A stretch of DNA of 64,000 nucleotides from Aquimarina sp. MMG016 (lineage in GTDB: Bacteria > Bacteroidota > Bacteroidia > Flavobacteriales > Flavobacteriaceae), in NCBI RefSeq assembly GCF_018100805.1, contig NZ_JAGJEA010000002.1, positions 670,375 through 734,374 of the forward strand, in the 5' to 3' direction. Both the position numbers and the translations under genes were made by a program. Each line of letters starts with the position of its first letter. The stretch's first letter is position 1. Below the pieces are notes generated by a model that had not been told where the DNA came from, made no database searches, and saw only the letters and a list, made by a program, of their open reading frames with translations. Of the stretch, positions 52,071 to 60,432 are shown piece by piece.

Positions 52071-52286
52071 TGCTATTGTCATCCAATATTTGGTATATAA
52101 AGGCCTCCAGCCCTATTGCTCTGGCTAATATACAATACTTACTATAAAAAGCCTGGTGGTTGGGTATAGCCATCAGGGCTGTCGTTTTCTCCAGATTTCA
52201 GGAAGAAATGTGTTATATACATCTTCTTTATATAAAAACGTGTAGCAAACCCACCGTCTTTAGCACTTTTAACAAAGCGCGAAAGC

Positions 52287-52325
52287 CACCTCCCTTTGCC
52301 AAAGGGAGGTGCTGTTTTTTTCTGA
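52287..52325 (+). terminator. Hairpin with T-run between divergent genes
   Basis: An 11-bp perfect stem, CACCTCCCTTT with AAAGGGAGGTG, has a 3-nt loop followed by CTGTTTTTTT. No plus-strand gene precedes it in the 338-bp gap 52071-52408, so it may be a dispersed palindrome with terminator shape rather than a true gene end. It could insulate the gene at 52409 from upstream transcription. Nothing else in the gap is supportable. Confidence 0.55.
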
Positions 52326-52408
52326 TTAGTATAATCGTTTGGATGTAACCCGGTTTATATCTTTAATATCTTACATTTTATATGTACTTTTCTATCTTTA
52401 TACTATAT

Positions 52409-53419
52409 ATGCATGTAAGAATCCCTAAAATCATTATTTTTCTTTGCCTCTTATTTTGTTGCCATCTTGTGCCAGCTCAAGAAACAGAAGGTTATTGGGT
52501 AACTGCTCCTAATGGATTATCCGTAAGAACCGAACCTGATCCCAATAGTAAAAGAATTGGCAAACTTCCTTATCGAACGAAGGTGACTGTAAGGAAAAAG
52601 ACAGCTATTACTTATGAAGTCGATGAACAGGGATATCCCATTCATGGAGAATGGTACGAGATCGAGAATGATTCTGTATCAACTGATCCATCATATGTGT
52701 TTGGTGGATATTTGGCTACTAAAAAAGAAATAAAAAACTCTTATAAAAACCTTGGTTCTGTTAACAAAATGTTTGATCGATTTTATGGAGTGTACCAATT
52801 TAATAAGGATATTAATGGTATTGTGCTTCTTAATGTAGATGAGTTTTTAGATTATTCCAAAATAAATCTTGATGATTTTTTCTACAATGGGAAAACAACT
52901 AAAGAACAGCCATATTATCAAAATACGTTTGTTCGATTATTTAAGAACCAAAAAGTCACCAAAGCTTTTAACCATCTTATTCATGATTATTTTTATGTGT
53001 ATTGTGAAAAAGGAAGGGTCAAAATGAAAGCTACTAACGTATTATTTCATATTACAGAATGTGGTGAAAGTTTTGTAGTATTAACATTAGATAATGATGT
53101 ATTACAAAAGTATGGAAAGCCAATTTTTGCCTCTAAAATTAATTTGGATTTAGACTACAAATCATATCCTAAAGAAACCGCTCATTACAACTATCAATAT
53201 AATATCAGGCATTTATGGGCTGATTGTATATTTGCTGGTGATAGTGGACATATTAAGTTATTTGCTAAATATGGCACATATTATTTTGGGTACAGAAATG
53301 ATAATGACATTTCGGTTATTGATAAAGAACCTTATCGCCAGATTATTCATTTTGATGAAGATCAGGTAAAAATCGACTTTTCAAGTTTTCTTGATTTGTT
53401 TGGGTGCCCCTGTTTGTAA
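52409..53419 (+). CDS. Exported SH3-domain protein
   Basis: I start at 52409 because MHVRIPKIIIFLCLLFCCHL ends in an AQE cleavage site; an ATG at 52382 adds nine residues. The SH3 (SH3b) domain covers about 30-95: GYWVTAPNGLSVRTEPDPNS, then KRIGKLPYRTKVTV and GEWYEIE. The remaining 240 residues are unassigned and beta-rich. Its SH3 part is paralogous to that of the gene at 55078. It is the only plus-strand gene in this part and is convergent with the T6SS-linked minus-strand run. Confidence 0.78.
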   Translation: MHVRIPKIIIFLCLLFCCHLVPAQETEGYWVTAPNGLSVRTEPDPNSKRIGKLPYRTKVTVRKKTAITYEVDEQGYPIHGEWYEIENDSVSTDPSYVFGGYLATKKEIKNSYKNLGSVNKMFDRFYGVYQFNKDINGIVLLNVDEFLDYSKINLDDFFYNGKTTKEQPYYQNTFVRLFKNQKVTKAFNHLIHDYFYVYCEKGRVKMKATNVLFHITECGESFVVLTLDNDVLQKYGKPIFASKINLDLDYKSYPKETAHYNYQYNIRHLWADCIFAGDSGHIKLFAKYGTYYFGYRNDNDISVIDKEPYRQIIHFDEDQVKIDFSSFLDLFGCPCL

Positions 53420-53435
53420 TCTAGATTCCAGAAGG

Positions 53436-54152
53436 TCATCTTAATTCTAATATTACTTTAATGAATTCTCCTTTATCTACAATTTCATTCCTGTTATAAT
53501 CCTGAAAAACAATTAGATATATTGTCTTTATTGAAGTTTCTTTTAGAGTAACGTCTAATCTACCATCATCAATAAAAAGTCTATCAATATCCCATTTGAT
53601 CTTATGCACCCCATCCGGTAGTTTTTGCATTAACATTGCTCTATAGAAATTACTATTATTATAAAAAATGTAATTATGGGCAATGTGATCAATATGCAAA
53701 TGATGTTTACTTTTGGAGGCTAAAGAAGTACCTATAGCAAAATATTGTATTTCTTCTATTGAAGTATCTGCTTGGGTTTGACCAAACAAGTCACGATCAA
53801 CAAAAGCCGCTACTTTAACACCATAATGATTTTTTGATTCCGGTTCGTTAGGTGGTGTATAAAATAAAAATGAAAAACTATTCTTTTCTAGTTGGACGGT
53901 ATTGTCAACATCAGTATTTAAAACAGTCCTATTGCCAAATTGATTGATTTCAGGTTTGTACCTTTCTAAATTATATCTCTTGTGTTTATTATCTGTGAGT
54001 TCTCCAATATCGGTTTCTTCTACTTTTTTTGGTTCTTCTACCTTTTCGCTTATAACCTCCAGGTTAACAATACTCTTCCTGTTCTTTTTTTCATCCGTAT
54101 TGCAGGAGAAGAAAAACAAACCAATCATTGAGAAAAGTAGTAGCTGCTTCAT
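53436..54152 (-). CDS. Lipoprotein of unknown function (238 residues)
   Basis: I use the Met at 54152 because MKQLLLFSMIGLFFFSC is a complete lipoprotein signal. The seven-residue extension to 54173 would overlap the previous gene. The mature part starts with a charged linker (KVEEPKKVEETDIGELTDN), then a beta-rich domain (VKVAAFVDRDLF, DVTLKETSIKTIYLIVFQDY, NRNEIVDKGEFI). The last has an EF-like DYNRNEIVDKGE loop. It lies 2 bp after the upstream gene. It is the last gene of the minus-strand run. Confidence 0.72.
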   Translation of the reverse strand: MKQLLLFSMIGLFFFSCNTDEKKNRKSIVNLEVISEKVEEPKKVEETDIGELTDNKHKRYNLERYKPEINQFGNRTVLNTDVDNTVQLEKNSFSFLFYTPPNEPESKNHYGVKVAAFVDRDLFGQTQADTSIEEIQYFAIGTSLASKSKHHLHIDHIAHNYIFYNNSNFYRAMLMQKLPDGVHKIKWDIDRLFIDDGRLDVTLKETSIKTIYLIVFQDYNRNEIVDKGEFIKVILELR

Positions 54153-54154
54153 CT

Positions 54155-55045
54155 TTATTTTTTTAGATACCATTTGTCTTTTCCTTTTTTCCTAAATGTA
54201 GGTTCGCCGGTATGAATTCCATATTTATCATAAAACAGGTAAATATAAGGGTCCTTATTGGGTATGGAATCCAGGTCTTTATCTTTTCTTACCCTATGAT
54301 ATATTGCTTCCCATTCCTTTTCGGAATAATCGAACCATGTTTTGGCATATTTAAGATGAATAACTTGTTCGCCAGCTCCTAAATCAAAATGCGGAGCATA
54401 TTCGTATGGAAACCTATAAAAGCCAAAGATGCATTTTTTTAAGTTCTCTTTACCATATCCCTTCCAGGTACCAACGAAACCTTTTATCGCTCCTTCCTCA
54501 ACATCAGCACCAAGATTAAAAGAAATTTTTTGGCTATCCATTCTTTGTGTAGGAAACAACACTAACTTAAGTCCTCCCTTAAAAATACCTGAACCCTTTT
54601 GTGATCTATCTTCTTTTAAATTATATGTACCAATAACCACAATTCTCTGATACTCCACCTCTTTATTTTTATTATAGATTACGGCTTTATTCAATGTAAT
54701 CTTTCCTGAAAAGTTACAGATAGTACCTTTTAGGTTTGATTTCCCTTTTACTTCATATTCTCTAGGATTTTTAGAACGATTCACTTCTGAAAAGAAAATC
54801 TCTATTTTCTCATTTCTAATCCCAAAGATACCATTCATTGGCAACGATAATTGCTGATCATATGATGGATAATCATATTGTAGTATGGAACTAAAGTCAT
54901 AATCTTCTAGAAGAAATGACGAAATCTCTTTTACGGAATCATTCCCATCCACATACTCATGTTCTATTGCAGCCCATTCTTTACTAAAGTCTATTTGAGC
55001 ATATGCACATTCAAAAAAGAAGAGGAATGCTATTGTTAATTTCAT
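54155..55045 (-). CDS. Exported protein of unknown function (296 residues)
   Basis: The Met at 55045 gives the signal MKLTIAFLFFFECAYAQ; the longer frame to 55096 would overlap the SH3 gene. The mature protein is a likely beta-sandwich (VKGKSNLKGTICNFSGKITL, NLKEDRSQKGSGIFKGGLKL, IKGFVGTWKGYGKENLKKC). This pattern of alternating strands with GTWKGYG is seen in several unassigned Bacteroidota proteins near toxin-immunity loci. The role is unknown; an immunity-type function is one guess. Confidence 0.7.
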   Translation of the reverse strand: MKLTIAFLFFFECAYAQIDFSKEWAAIEHEYVDGNDSVKEISSFLLEDYDFSSILQYDYPSYDQQLSLPMNGIFGIRNEKIEIFFSEVNRSKNPREYEVKGKSNLKGTICNFSGKITLNKAVIYNKNKEVEYQRIVVIGTYNLKEDRSQKGSGIFKGGLKLVLFPTQRMDSQKISFNLGADVEEGAIKGFVGTWKGYGKENLKKCIFGFYRFPYEYAPHFDLGAGEQVIHLKYAKTWFDYSEKEWEAIYHRVRKDKDLDSIPNKDPYIYLFYDKYGIHTGEPTFRKKGKDKWYLKK

Positions 55046-55077
55046 AAAAACCGATACCAATGTATGTCTAATATATA

Positions 55078-55893
55078 TTACTCTACTTGCATCCATTTAT
55101 AAGTTCCTTTATTCCAATAAATATAACCACCACCGCAAGATTCTAGGTTATGAACAAAAAACGCATCTGTTAGCAATTTGTGTTTTTTATGCTCCGGTGG
55201 ATCTTCCATGAGAAAATCATCTTTTTCATCATCCCAATTAGACCAGATTTTGGTACCCTTAGACACCTTTTCAAAATATCCTACCCAATTATAATTAGAA
55301 TCCCCAAATGGATCGTCTTTACTTCCTAAAACAATAATTTTAGGAGAATCTGCCTGATGTATGATGGCTATTTTACCATCCGGGAGTTCATTTTCTGAAT
55401 TATTATTTTTATCCCTAATAAGGATTGCGTGATCTTCTACTTGATCCCCATTAAAATCTCCTTTTAGATAAAAAGGATTATTATCGGTTCGTAAATTATA
55501 AGTCTCAGTGAGATCATGTGCTTCTAATATTTGAGTTACCGTGGTAACAAACTTTTCATGATCTTTTAAATATCCATTAAAAACATAACTACTGCCCTCT
55601 TCTACTATTGAAAATGGAAATGCAAGCTTAATCTCTACCCATTCACCTTTTATTTCTTTTCCATCATCTTTGATGCTTAGTTCTATTCCTGTTTTATGAA
55701 TCACTTCGACCTGGGTGCCAAAGGGTAATTTTTCAATGCGTTTACCAGTAGTCGCAGGTTGATCACGTATTACTAAGCCATTGGTTGCAGTAACGTAATA
55801 GTATTCCTGACAACATAAATTCAATACATTGAAAAAAAATAGTATTGAAAGCAGCCCCATTAATTGATGGGTTTTCATTTGTTTTCTTATCAT
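55078..55893 (-). CDS. Exported SH3-domain protein
   Basis: The signal ends near NLCCQE (start could also be the Met at 55878). The SH3 domain spans about 28-100: YYYVTATNGLVIRDQPATTG, then KRIEKLPFGTQVEVIHKTGI and KGEWVEIKL. A second part contains a VCBS/FG-GAP-like DFNGDQVEDHAILIRDKNNN and FVHNLESCGGGYIYW. It is paralogous to the SH3 protein at 52409. It is 31 bp downstream of the NlpC/P60-like gene, and SH3 domains commonly direct such enzymes to peptidoglycan. Confidence 0.78.
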   Translation of the reverse strand: MIRKQMKTHQLMGLLSILFFFNVLNLCCQEYYYVTATNGLVIRDQPATTGKRIEKLPFGTQVEVIHKTGIELSIKDDGKEIKGEWVEIKLAFPFSIVEEGSSYVFNGYLKDHEKFVTTVTQILEAHDLTETYNLRTDNNPFYLKGDFNGDQVEDHAILIRDKNNNSENELPDGKIAIIHQADSPKIIVLGSKDDPFGDSNYNWVGYFEKVSKGTKIWSNWDDEKDDFLMEDPPEHKKHKLLTDAFFVHNLESCGGGYIYWNKGTYKWMQVE

Positions 55894-55923
55894 AATTAAA
55901 TTAAAATGGTAAAGAATATTAAA

Positions 55924-56595
55924 TTAATCATAGCGACGAGCCTGAATCCAATTACGAACCATGGTATCTGACAGTAATTTACCAATCACTCTATACTTAG
56001 AATATTTCAAAGGGTTTTCTGAATCTAAAGGCTCTGACATCACTCCAATCTCGGGTTGGTAATAGCTGGCATGGATAAATCGTATCTTTTGGTTGTCTAC
56101 ACTAATAAAACCAGTGTGGTCATCTAAGCCAACCAGGTATAATCCATCACCGCTAGTCCGGAGAAACTCTTGTATTGTAGTAAGTGGTGCATTGGTAAAA
56201 CGTTTTACCTGTGGGTGAGCTAGTTTTTTAATGAACATTTCTGAAGCAGATTGTGCCCATTTGTACCTGGGGATATTAAATCCGACATCTTGTAATGTAG
56301 TGGTTACAAAATAACCACAGGCAATTTTACCTTCTCCTGGAGTTTTGGTATGCCCATTAAAATCCCAGGGGGTTCCGTACCAAAATGGAAAAACATCATT
56401 CACAAGGGATTGAAAAATATATGTTCTGGTGGTTGCAATTATAGCGTTTTTTCCAGCTGCATCTGCCGCATCATATAAGTTTTTGATCTTATCTCTTTCT
56501 TGAGATATGTCCTGAATAGTAGCTGTATAGTCTTTATGTTGGGCATAGCTTTGAATAGCTATTAAAACCATAGCAATACATAAGATGTTCTTCAT
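55924..56595 (-). CDS. NlpC/P60-like exported cysteine hydrolase
   Basis: I start at 56595 (MKNILCIAMVLIAIQSYAQ, a signal peptide). The core has FPFWYGTPWDFNGHTKTPGE followed by GKIACGYFVTTTLQDVGF, in which C93 sits at the start of a helix as in NlpC/P60. GLDDHTGFIS with H160 and IRFIHASYYQ with H175 complete a likely Cys-His-His triad. Such enzymes cut cell-wall peptides. It could be a T6SS effector relative or a housekeeping hydrolase. The signal peptide argues against direct T6SS loading. Confidence 0.72.
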   Translation of the reverse strand: MKNILCIAMVLIAIQSYAQHKDYTATIQDISQERDKIKNLYDAADAAGKNAIIATTRTYIFQSLVNDVFPFWYGTPWDFNGHTKTPGEGKIACGYFVTTTLQDVGFNIPRYKWAQSASEMFIKKLAHPQVKRFTNAPLTTIQEFLRTSGDGLYLVGLDDHTGFISVDNQKIRFIHASYYQPEIGVMSEPLDSENPLKYSKYRVIGKLLSDTMVRNWIQARRYD

Positions 56596-56652
56596 AAGTG
56601 ATCCTAAAAATGGCAAGTTAACGTATCTTTTTTAATTGGGGAGAAACAAAGA

Positions 56653-57879
56653 TTATTCCTTTTTTACCAAATGCAAATATTTTTGATCAGCACATTCTTT
56701 AAATACGGTAAATGGATTCATTGCGTTTCCATAATTCTGTATTATAATTTCATTTCCATCATAAGCTCCTTGGACTTCAACTTTAGGATCATCTGTAAGT
56801 AATCCTTTAAAGGTAATACTACCATCTTTAACTAAAAAGGTTCCTGAATGCTCTCGTTTATTCGTTTTCATATGATATCGATCGCCTTCTAATACGATTT
56901 GTAACCCACAAACAGATTCGGTTTCTAGGGTATATACTTTTTTGGAGATTTCATACTTGCCCTTCTTATATTTCAGGGTTTGTTGTGATTTTTGGGTGGT
57001 TTCCTTTTCATCACAGTCATCTTCTCCTTTCGCAAAGGTTTCCATAGTGGTCGTGTCAATACGAACCTGAATATCATAAAATCCCTCGGTCTGATTAGAA
57101 TCCATAATCAGAGTTTTATGAACACTAATAAACTCACCGGTACATCTCATATCCCATTCTCCCCAATAAGAATGTATCTCAAAAGAATCCAGCACTTTTA
57201 CTAACTTATGTTCATCGGGCATAAAAAGAGAAATACTTCCAGAATTATATGGGTTTGGGTTGGAAGCACCTATATAAAAGAGTTCGACTCCAAAAGCTCT
57301 CTTGCCTTCTGCTACTTTATAATTGGCAGTGTCAATAGAAATTTCCTCTATACGTATAGCATCAGAATACCAGCTTTCACTTTCGTAAAATTGTTGCTTA
57401 ATACTAGCTGTTTCTGAATCTACGACCAAAACATAACTGTGTAACGAAAAAGAATATCCATCATCTTCTACACTAGCAATGGTAGGGATGATCACAACCG
57501 TACTTGTTATATCATAAGGCAATACTTTCTGGACAATAAATTCTTCATAAACTGCTACGGGTTGGATGTCTAACTGTTCTAGTATTTTGGCTATAAACGG
57601 AGCGGGTTTAAAAGCTTCACTTTTTAACGTTATGGATTGCTCTTTTTCCTCTTCTTTTAAGTATAGTTCTTCGACCTGTTCGGTAGCGTTTTCTGCCTTT
57701 GGAGGGGTTTCTTTGACAGTATGCTTAGCTGGAACTTCTGTATAGACTTTTGTTTCTATTGAAGTGGATCTCTTTTCTTGGTTAGGATTGCAGGAATAAA
57801 GACAAATTACGAATATATATAATGCCGTTTTTTTTATAATAAATTGATGTTTAAAATTTGTAATAGTTTCTGTTCTCAA
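56653..57879 (-). CDS. Lipoprotein of unknown function (408 residues)
   Basis: The lipobox ends with the Cys of ICLYSCNPNQ (C30), after an unusually long basic start. A charged linker rich in Glu/Lys (to about 75) precedes a beta domain with SFEIHSYWGEWDMRCTGEF and a final small domain (SVCGLQIVLEGDRYHMKTNK, SGTFLVKDGSITFKGLL). The last resembles the small beta domains of periplasmic inhibitors. It lies 57 bp upstream of the NlpC/P60-like gene and could be its partner. Confidence 0.7.
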   Translation of the reverse strand: MRTETITNFKHQFIIKKTALYIFVICLYSCNPNQEKRSTSIETKVYTEVPAKHTVKETPPKAENATEQVEELYLKEEEKEQSITLKSEAFKPAPFIAKILEQLDIQPVAVYEEFIVQKVLPYDITSTVVIIPTIASVEDDGYSFSLHSYVLVVDSETASIKQQFYESESWYSDAIRIEEISIDTANYKVAEGKRAFGVELFYIGASNPNPYNSGSISLFMPDEHKLVKVLDSFEIHSYWGEWDMRCTGEFISVHKTLIMDSNQTEGFYDIQVRIDTTTMETFAKGEDDCDEKETTQKSQQTLKYKKGKYEISKKVYTLETESVCGLQIVLEGDRYHMKTNKREHSGTFLVKDGSITFKGLLTDDPKVEVQGAYDGNEIIIQNYGNAMNPFTVFKECADQKYLHLVKKE

Positions 57880-57985
57880 AAGGAAAATGACATGGTTTTA
57901 CTATAGTTTACATTTTTTCAACATAACCATTAAAACAAAATCTATTTCCCCATACTCTCTATTACATGTTTTGGAAAATTTTCTA

Positions 57986-58630
57986 TTATTTCTCTCTGGT
58001 TGTAAAAAAAACAGCCTTAAGCGAATCTACATACTTTTTAGGTAGATCCATATGAATTAATCTTTCCTCATCTAATTTAAGATTTTCTATATAAATAGTT
58101 TCACCATCTGTATATAATTCATATTCAAAAGTTTCTTTTTCATTTTTTAAATACATCAATTCAAATTTTGATGGATCTATACTTTCTATACGATTTGCTT
58201 GATAGTAAACTTCGTTTTTATCGTTTATCATATAGTCATTATGCTTTCCAAAGAAGTTAATATCCGAACTGTTTAAACAGTAAAATGGAAAGGGATGAGG
58301 CCTTGTAACATAAATATAGACGTGATTTTTATCTCTATAATAATTACCTCCTTTATTTACTTTTACAAAAGATTTTGTATCAATGACTTCTTTTATTTTT
58401 CTCTCTTCTTCTAAAGTAGCCATATACACTCTGTCTATGTAAATAGAATCTTTTACTTTACTTATATCTTTTGAAGGATGTAATAAAGGATAATTCTTTA
58501 CTTTAACATATATACTACCGTTACTATCCCCATACAAATAGTCTTTAACCTTATTGTATTCATCTTGAGCACGAGAAGTAAAAAAGAATAGCCCTAAAAT
58601 TACTAATACTATTTTCTTTATAGTTTCCAT
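57986..58630 (-). CDS. DKNYY family exported protein
   Basis: I start at 58630 (METIKKIVLVILGLFFFTSR, a signal peptide). The motif KSFVKVNKGGNYYRDKNHVY (about 85-105) and later NDKNEVYYQANRIESIDPSK are DKNYY-type repeats (D.......YAKDK..VY). The family is of unknown function and often lies beside secretion or toxin loci. It is part of the minus-strand run behind the TssD/effector genes. Confidence 0.78.
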   Translation of the reverse strand: METIKKIVLVILGLFFFTSRAQDEYNKVKDYLYGDSNGSIYVKVKNYPLLHPSKDISKVKDSIYIDRVYMATLEEERKIKEVIDTKSFVKVNKGGNYYRDKNHVYIYVTRPHPFPFYCLNSSDINFFGKHNDYMINDKNEVYYQANRIESIDPSKFELMYLKNEKETFEYELYTDGETIYIENLKLDEERLIHMDLPKKYVDSLKAVFFTTREK

Positions 58631-58692
58631 AAAATGGTTTTTGTTGAATACCATTTTTTGTGTTTGTTATTATTGTTCAACTTTTTTACTCC

Positions 58693-59227
58693 TTAGGTAG
58701 AATATTCAACTCTTAAGATAACATCATTACCTTGTTGTTTTAATTTAATTGTGGTAACACCACCATCAAACATAAACTCACAATTTATTCTTGAAATCGT
58801 ATTATCATCTCTTTTAATAATAGTTTGAGTGTAATAAGGTATTTCATTTTCTTCTTTGTAATTCTCTAATTTCCTTTTCTCTAAAATTATTACATCGGTA
58901 CCAAACTCATATCCTTTAATCAATGTGAATACTTCACGCAAATTCACATTTTTAATAGTATAAACTTCATTAAGAAAATGGTTTTCATCATATACTTCCT
59001 CATAAATGCAAGCAATATTTTTAGATTTTAAGAATAGACAAAAAGAATCTTCCTTTAACTCTTCTCCTGGTGTTTCTTCTTTTGCTTGTCCATTAGTAAC
59101 CCTATTTTTTCCGGTTCTTTATAGTTTACATTTTGCTCTGATGATGGTTTTGATTTAACCTTGTCGATATGTCCTTTACAAGTAAGAAAAGAAAAAAAAC
59201 CAGCAATATTAATATATAATTTTTCAT
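58693..59227 (-). pseudogene. Lipoprotein gene broken by one frameshift in an A6 tract
   Basis: An ATG at 59227 opens MKNYILILLVFFSFLTCKGH, a lipoprotein signal (lipobox Cys 17). The frame runs to an early TAA near 59055. One extra base in the A6 run (minus strand; T6 at 59105-59110) would instead give KNRVTNGQAKEETPGEELKE, then DSFCLFLKSKNIACIYEEVY, and run on to the stop at 58693 with FDGGVTTIKLKQQGNDVILR. The intact protein would have about 178 residues. The break is either a sequencing error, phase variation or decay. Confidence 0.82.
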
Positions 59228-59303
59228 TATAAGTCTTTATTAAAACTATTTTTAAATGCTTTTTTAATATATCAATATATCTAATGAGTCAAATATTCAC
59301 TGA

Positions 59304-59906
59304 TTAACACAACCACCAGTAAAGCTCAAACTTCTCTAATTTTTTATTTTTATCAAAATAAAACATCCAGCTATTTTCAGTTACATCTGTATTAAAGCTT
59401 ACATAACAAATATATCCCTTACCTTCATTTGTATAATCTGAAATTTCTGAGTTAGGAAATAAACTCTTGAATTTTTCAATTTCTGTATCTTTAGTAAAGG
59501 TTATCTCTTTATCATCAATTTTAAATTCTAACTTATTATTAAGGATAAAAGGTGCTCTCAACAAAACAACTTTCTTTTCGTTAGTGACATACTCTTCTTC
59601 TTCCTTATATACATGTTCAAATTTTTCTCCTTCCCAATTAAAAGGATTTCCACACTCCCATTCAACAATTCGTATACTATCATTTTCTTTTGTTATTTGG
59701 GAATAATCTAAAAACAAAGATTTAGTATTGAATTTCACTTTTTCAAGTGGTAAAGTGTCAATACGTTTTTTATTTGTACCCTTTTGTTTTTTAACCTTTT
59801 CAATAATTAAAGAAGGATTTGCTTTGGAGGTTTCACCTACACTAATTTTACAAGAAGTAAAAATCAATATTAGAACAATACTAATTCTTAAACAAATCTT
59901 TTCCAT
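59304..59906 (-). CDS. Lipoprotein of unknown function, possible immunity-type protein
   Basis: I use the Met at 59906 (MEKICLRISIVLILIFTSCK); the Met at 59924 adds six residues. The mature part of about 180 residues is beta-rich, with an acidic end (VTENSWMFYFDKNKKLEKFE, LYWWLC). The start overlaps the previous lipoprotein gene by 26 bp, so it is co-translated. It is second in line behind the lysozyme-like effector. A periplasmic lipoprotein in that place fits a role in protection, by position only. Confidence 0.7.
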   Translation of the reverse strand: MEKICLRISIVLILIFTSCKISVGETSKANPSLIIEKVKKQKGTNKKRIDTLPLEKVKFNTKSLFLDYSQITKENDSIRIVEWECGNPFNWEGEKFEHVYKEEEEYVTNEKKVVLLRAPFILNNKLEFKIDDKEITFTKDTEIEKFKSLFPNSEISDYTNEGKGYICYVSFNTDVTENSWMFYFDKNKKLEKFELYWWLC

Positions 59907-60432
59907 CATAACTTTCTTCTTCATCTACCATCCATTGATCTAGATTTTTCCATTCGCCACTACAGAACAAATCACTATACTTCTCGGATACAATTTTATT
60001 TTCTATATCTAAAAACATGCAATTGTATTTTTCAACTTCTTCTACTGAATTTCCATCTGACAATATACCTCTTTCAATAGCATGAAGTAGTAAATATTTT
60101 TGGTTTGGAGAAAAATCAGAAATACGATTTCTCTCAAAACATATCTCTTTCGGTGTTTCAATTTCGGTTAGAACTTTGTTTTGTAAGTTTTTAATTTGAA
60201 TGCTCTTCCAACAGTCATCTTTTCTATCAATAAAAGAAATAGAAAGATTCTTTAGTTGAAAAACTAAAGTGTCATTTCTAACTATTGATTTAATGGTATC
60301 TAAAACTACTTTATTTTGTACGCTATCAATAACTGTTTCAACAGAAAAAACTTCACTTTTATGAACTGCACTATCTTTTTTTTCTTTTTTACAAGAAAAA
60401 GCAATTAATAGTAATATTATTATACATCTCAT
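59881..60432 (-). CDS. Candidate periplasmic immunity lipoprotein for the LysM/lysozyme-like effector
   Basis: The 183 residues begin MRCIIILLLIAFSCKKEKKD (lipobox Cys 14). The mature domain (VFQLKNLSISFIDRKDDCWK, FERNRISDFSPNQKYLLLHA, NCMFLDIENKIVSEKYSDLF) has no family I recognise. Its ATG overlaps the effector's TGA (ATGA), the tightest coupling in this locus. T6SS effectors against peptidoglycan are usually paired with a periplasmic immunity protein encoded directly behind them. The role is inferred from this arrangement. Confidence 0.7.
   Translation of the reverse strand: MRCIIILLLIAFSCKKEKKDSAVHKSEVFSVETVIDSVQNKVVLDTIKSIVRNDTLVFQLKNLSISFIDRKDDCWKSIQIKNLQNKVLTEIETPKEICFERNRISDFSPNQKYLLLHAIERGILSDGNSVEEVEKYNCMFLDIENKIVSEKYSDLFCSGEWKNLDQWMVDEEESYDGKDLFKN

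Noticed and set aside
52382..57879. Further T6SS structural genes within the 52-58 kb run
   Set aside because: All these proteins carry signal peptides or lipoboxes and show no sheath, baseplate, ATPase or VgrG/PAAR motifs.
58693..58947. Independent 84-residue gene with GTG start
   Set aside because: The frame continues upstream to a lipoprotein signal across a single frameshift; it is the 3' part of that gene.
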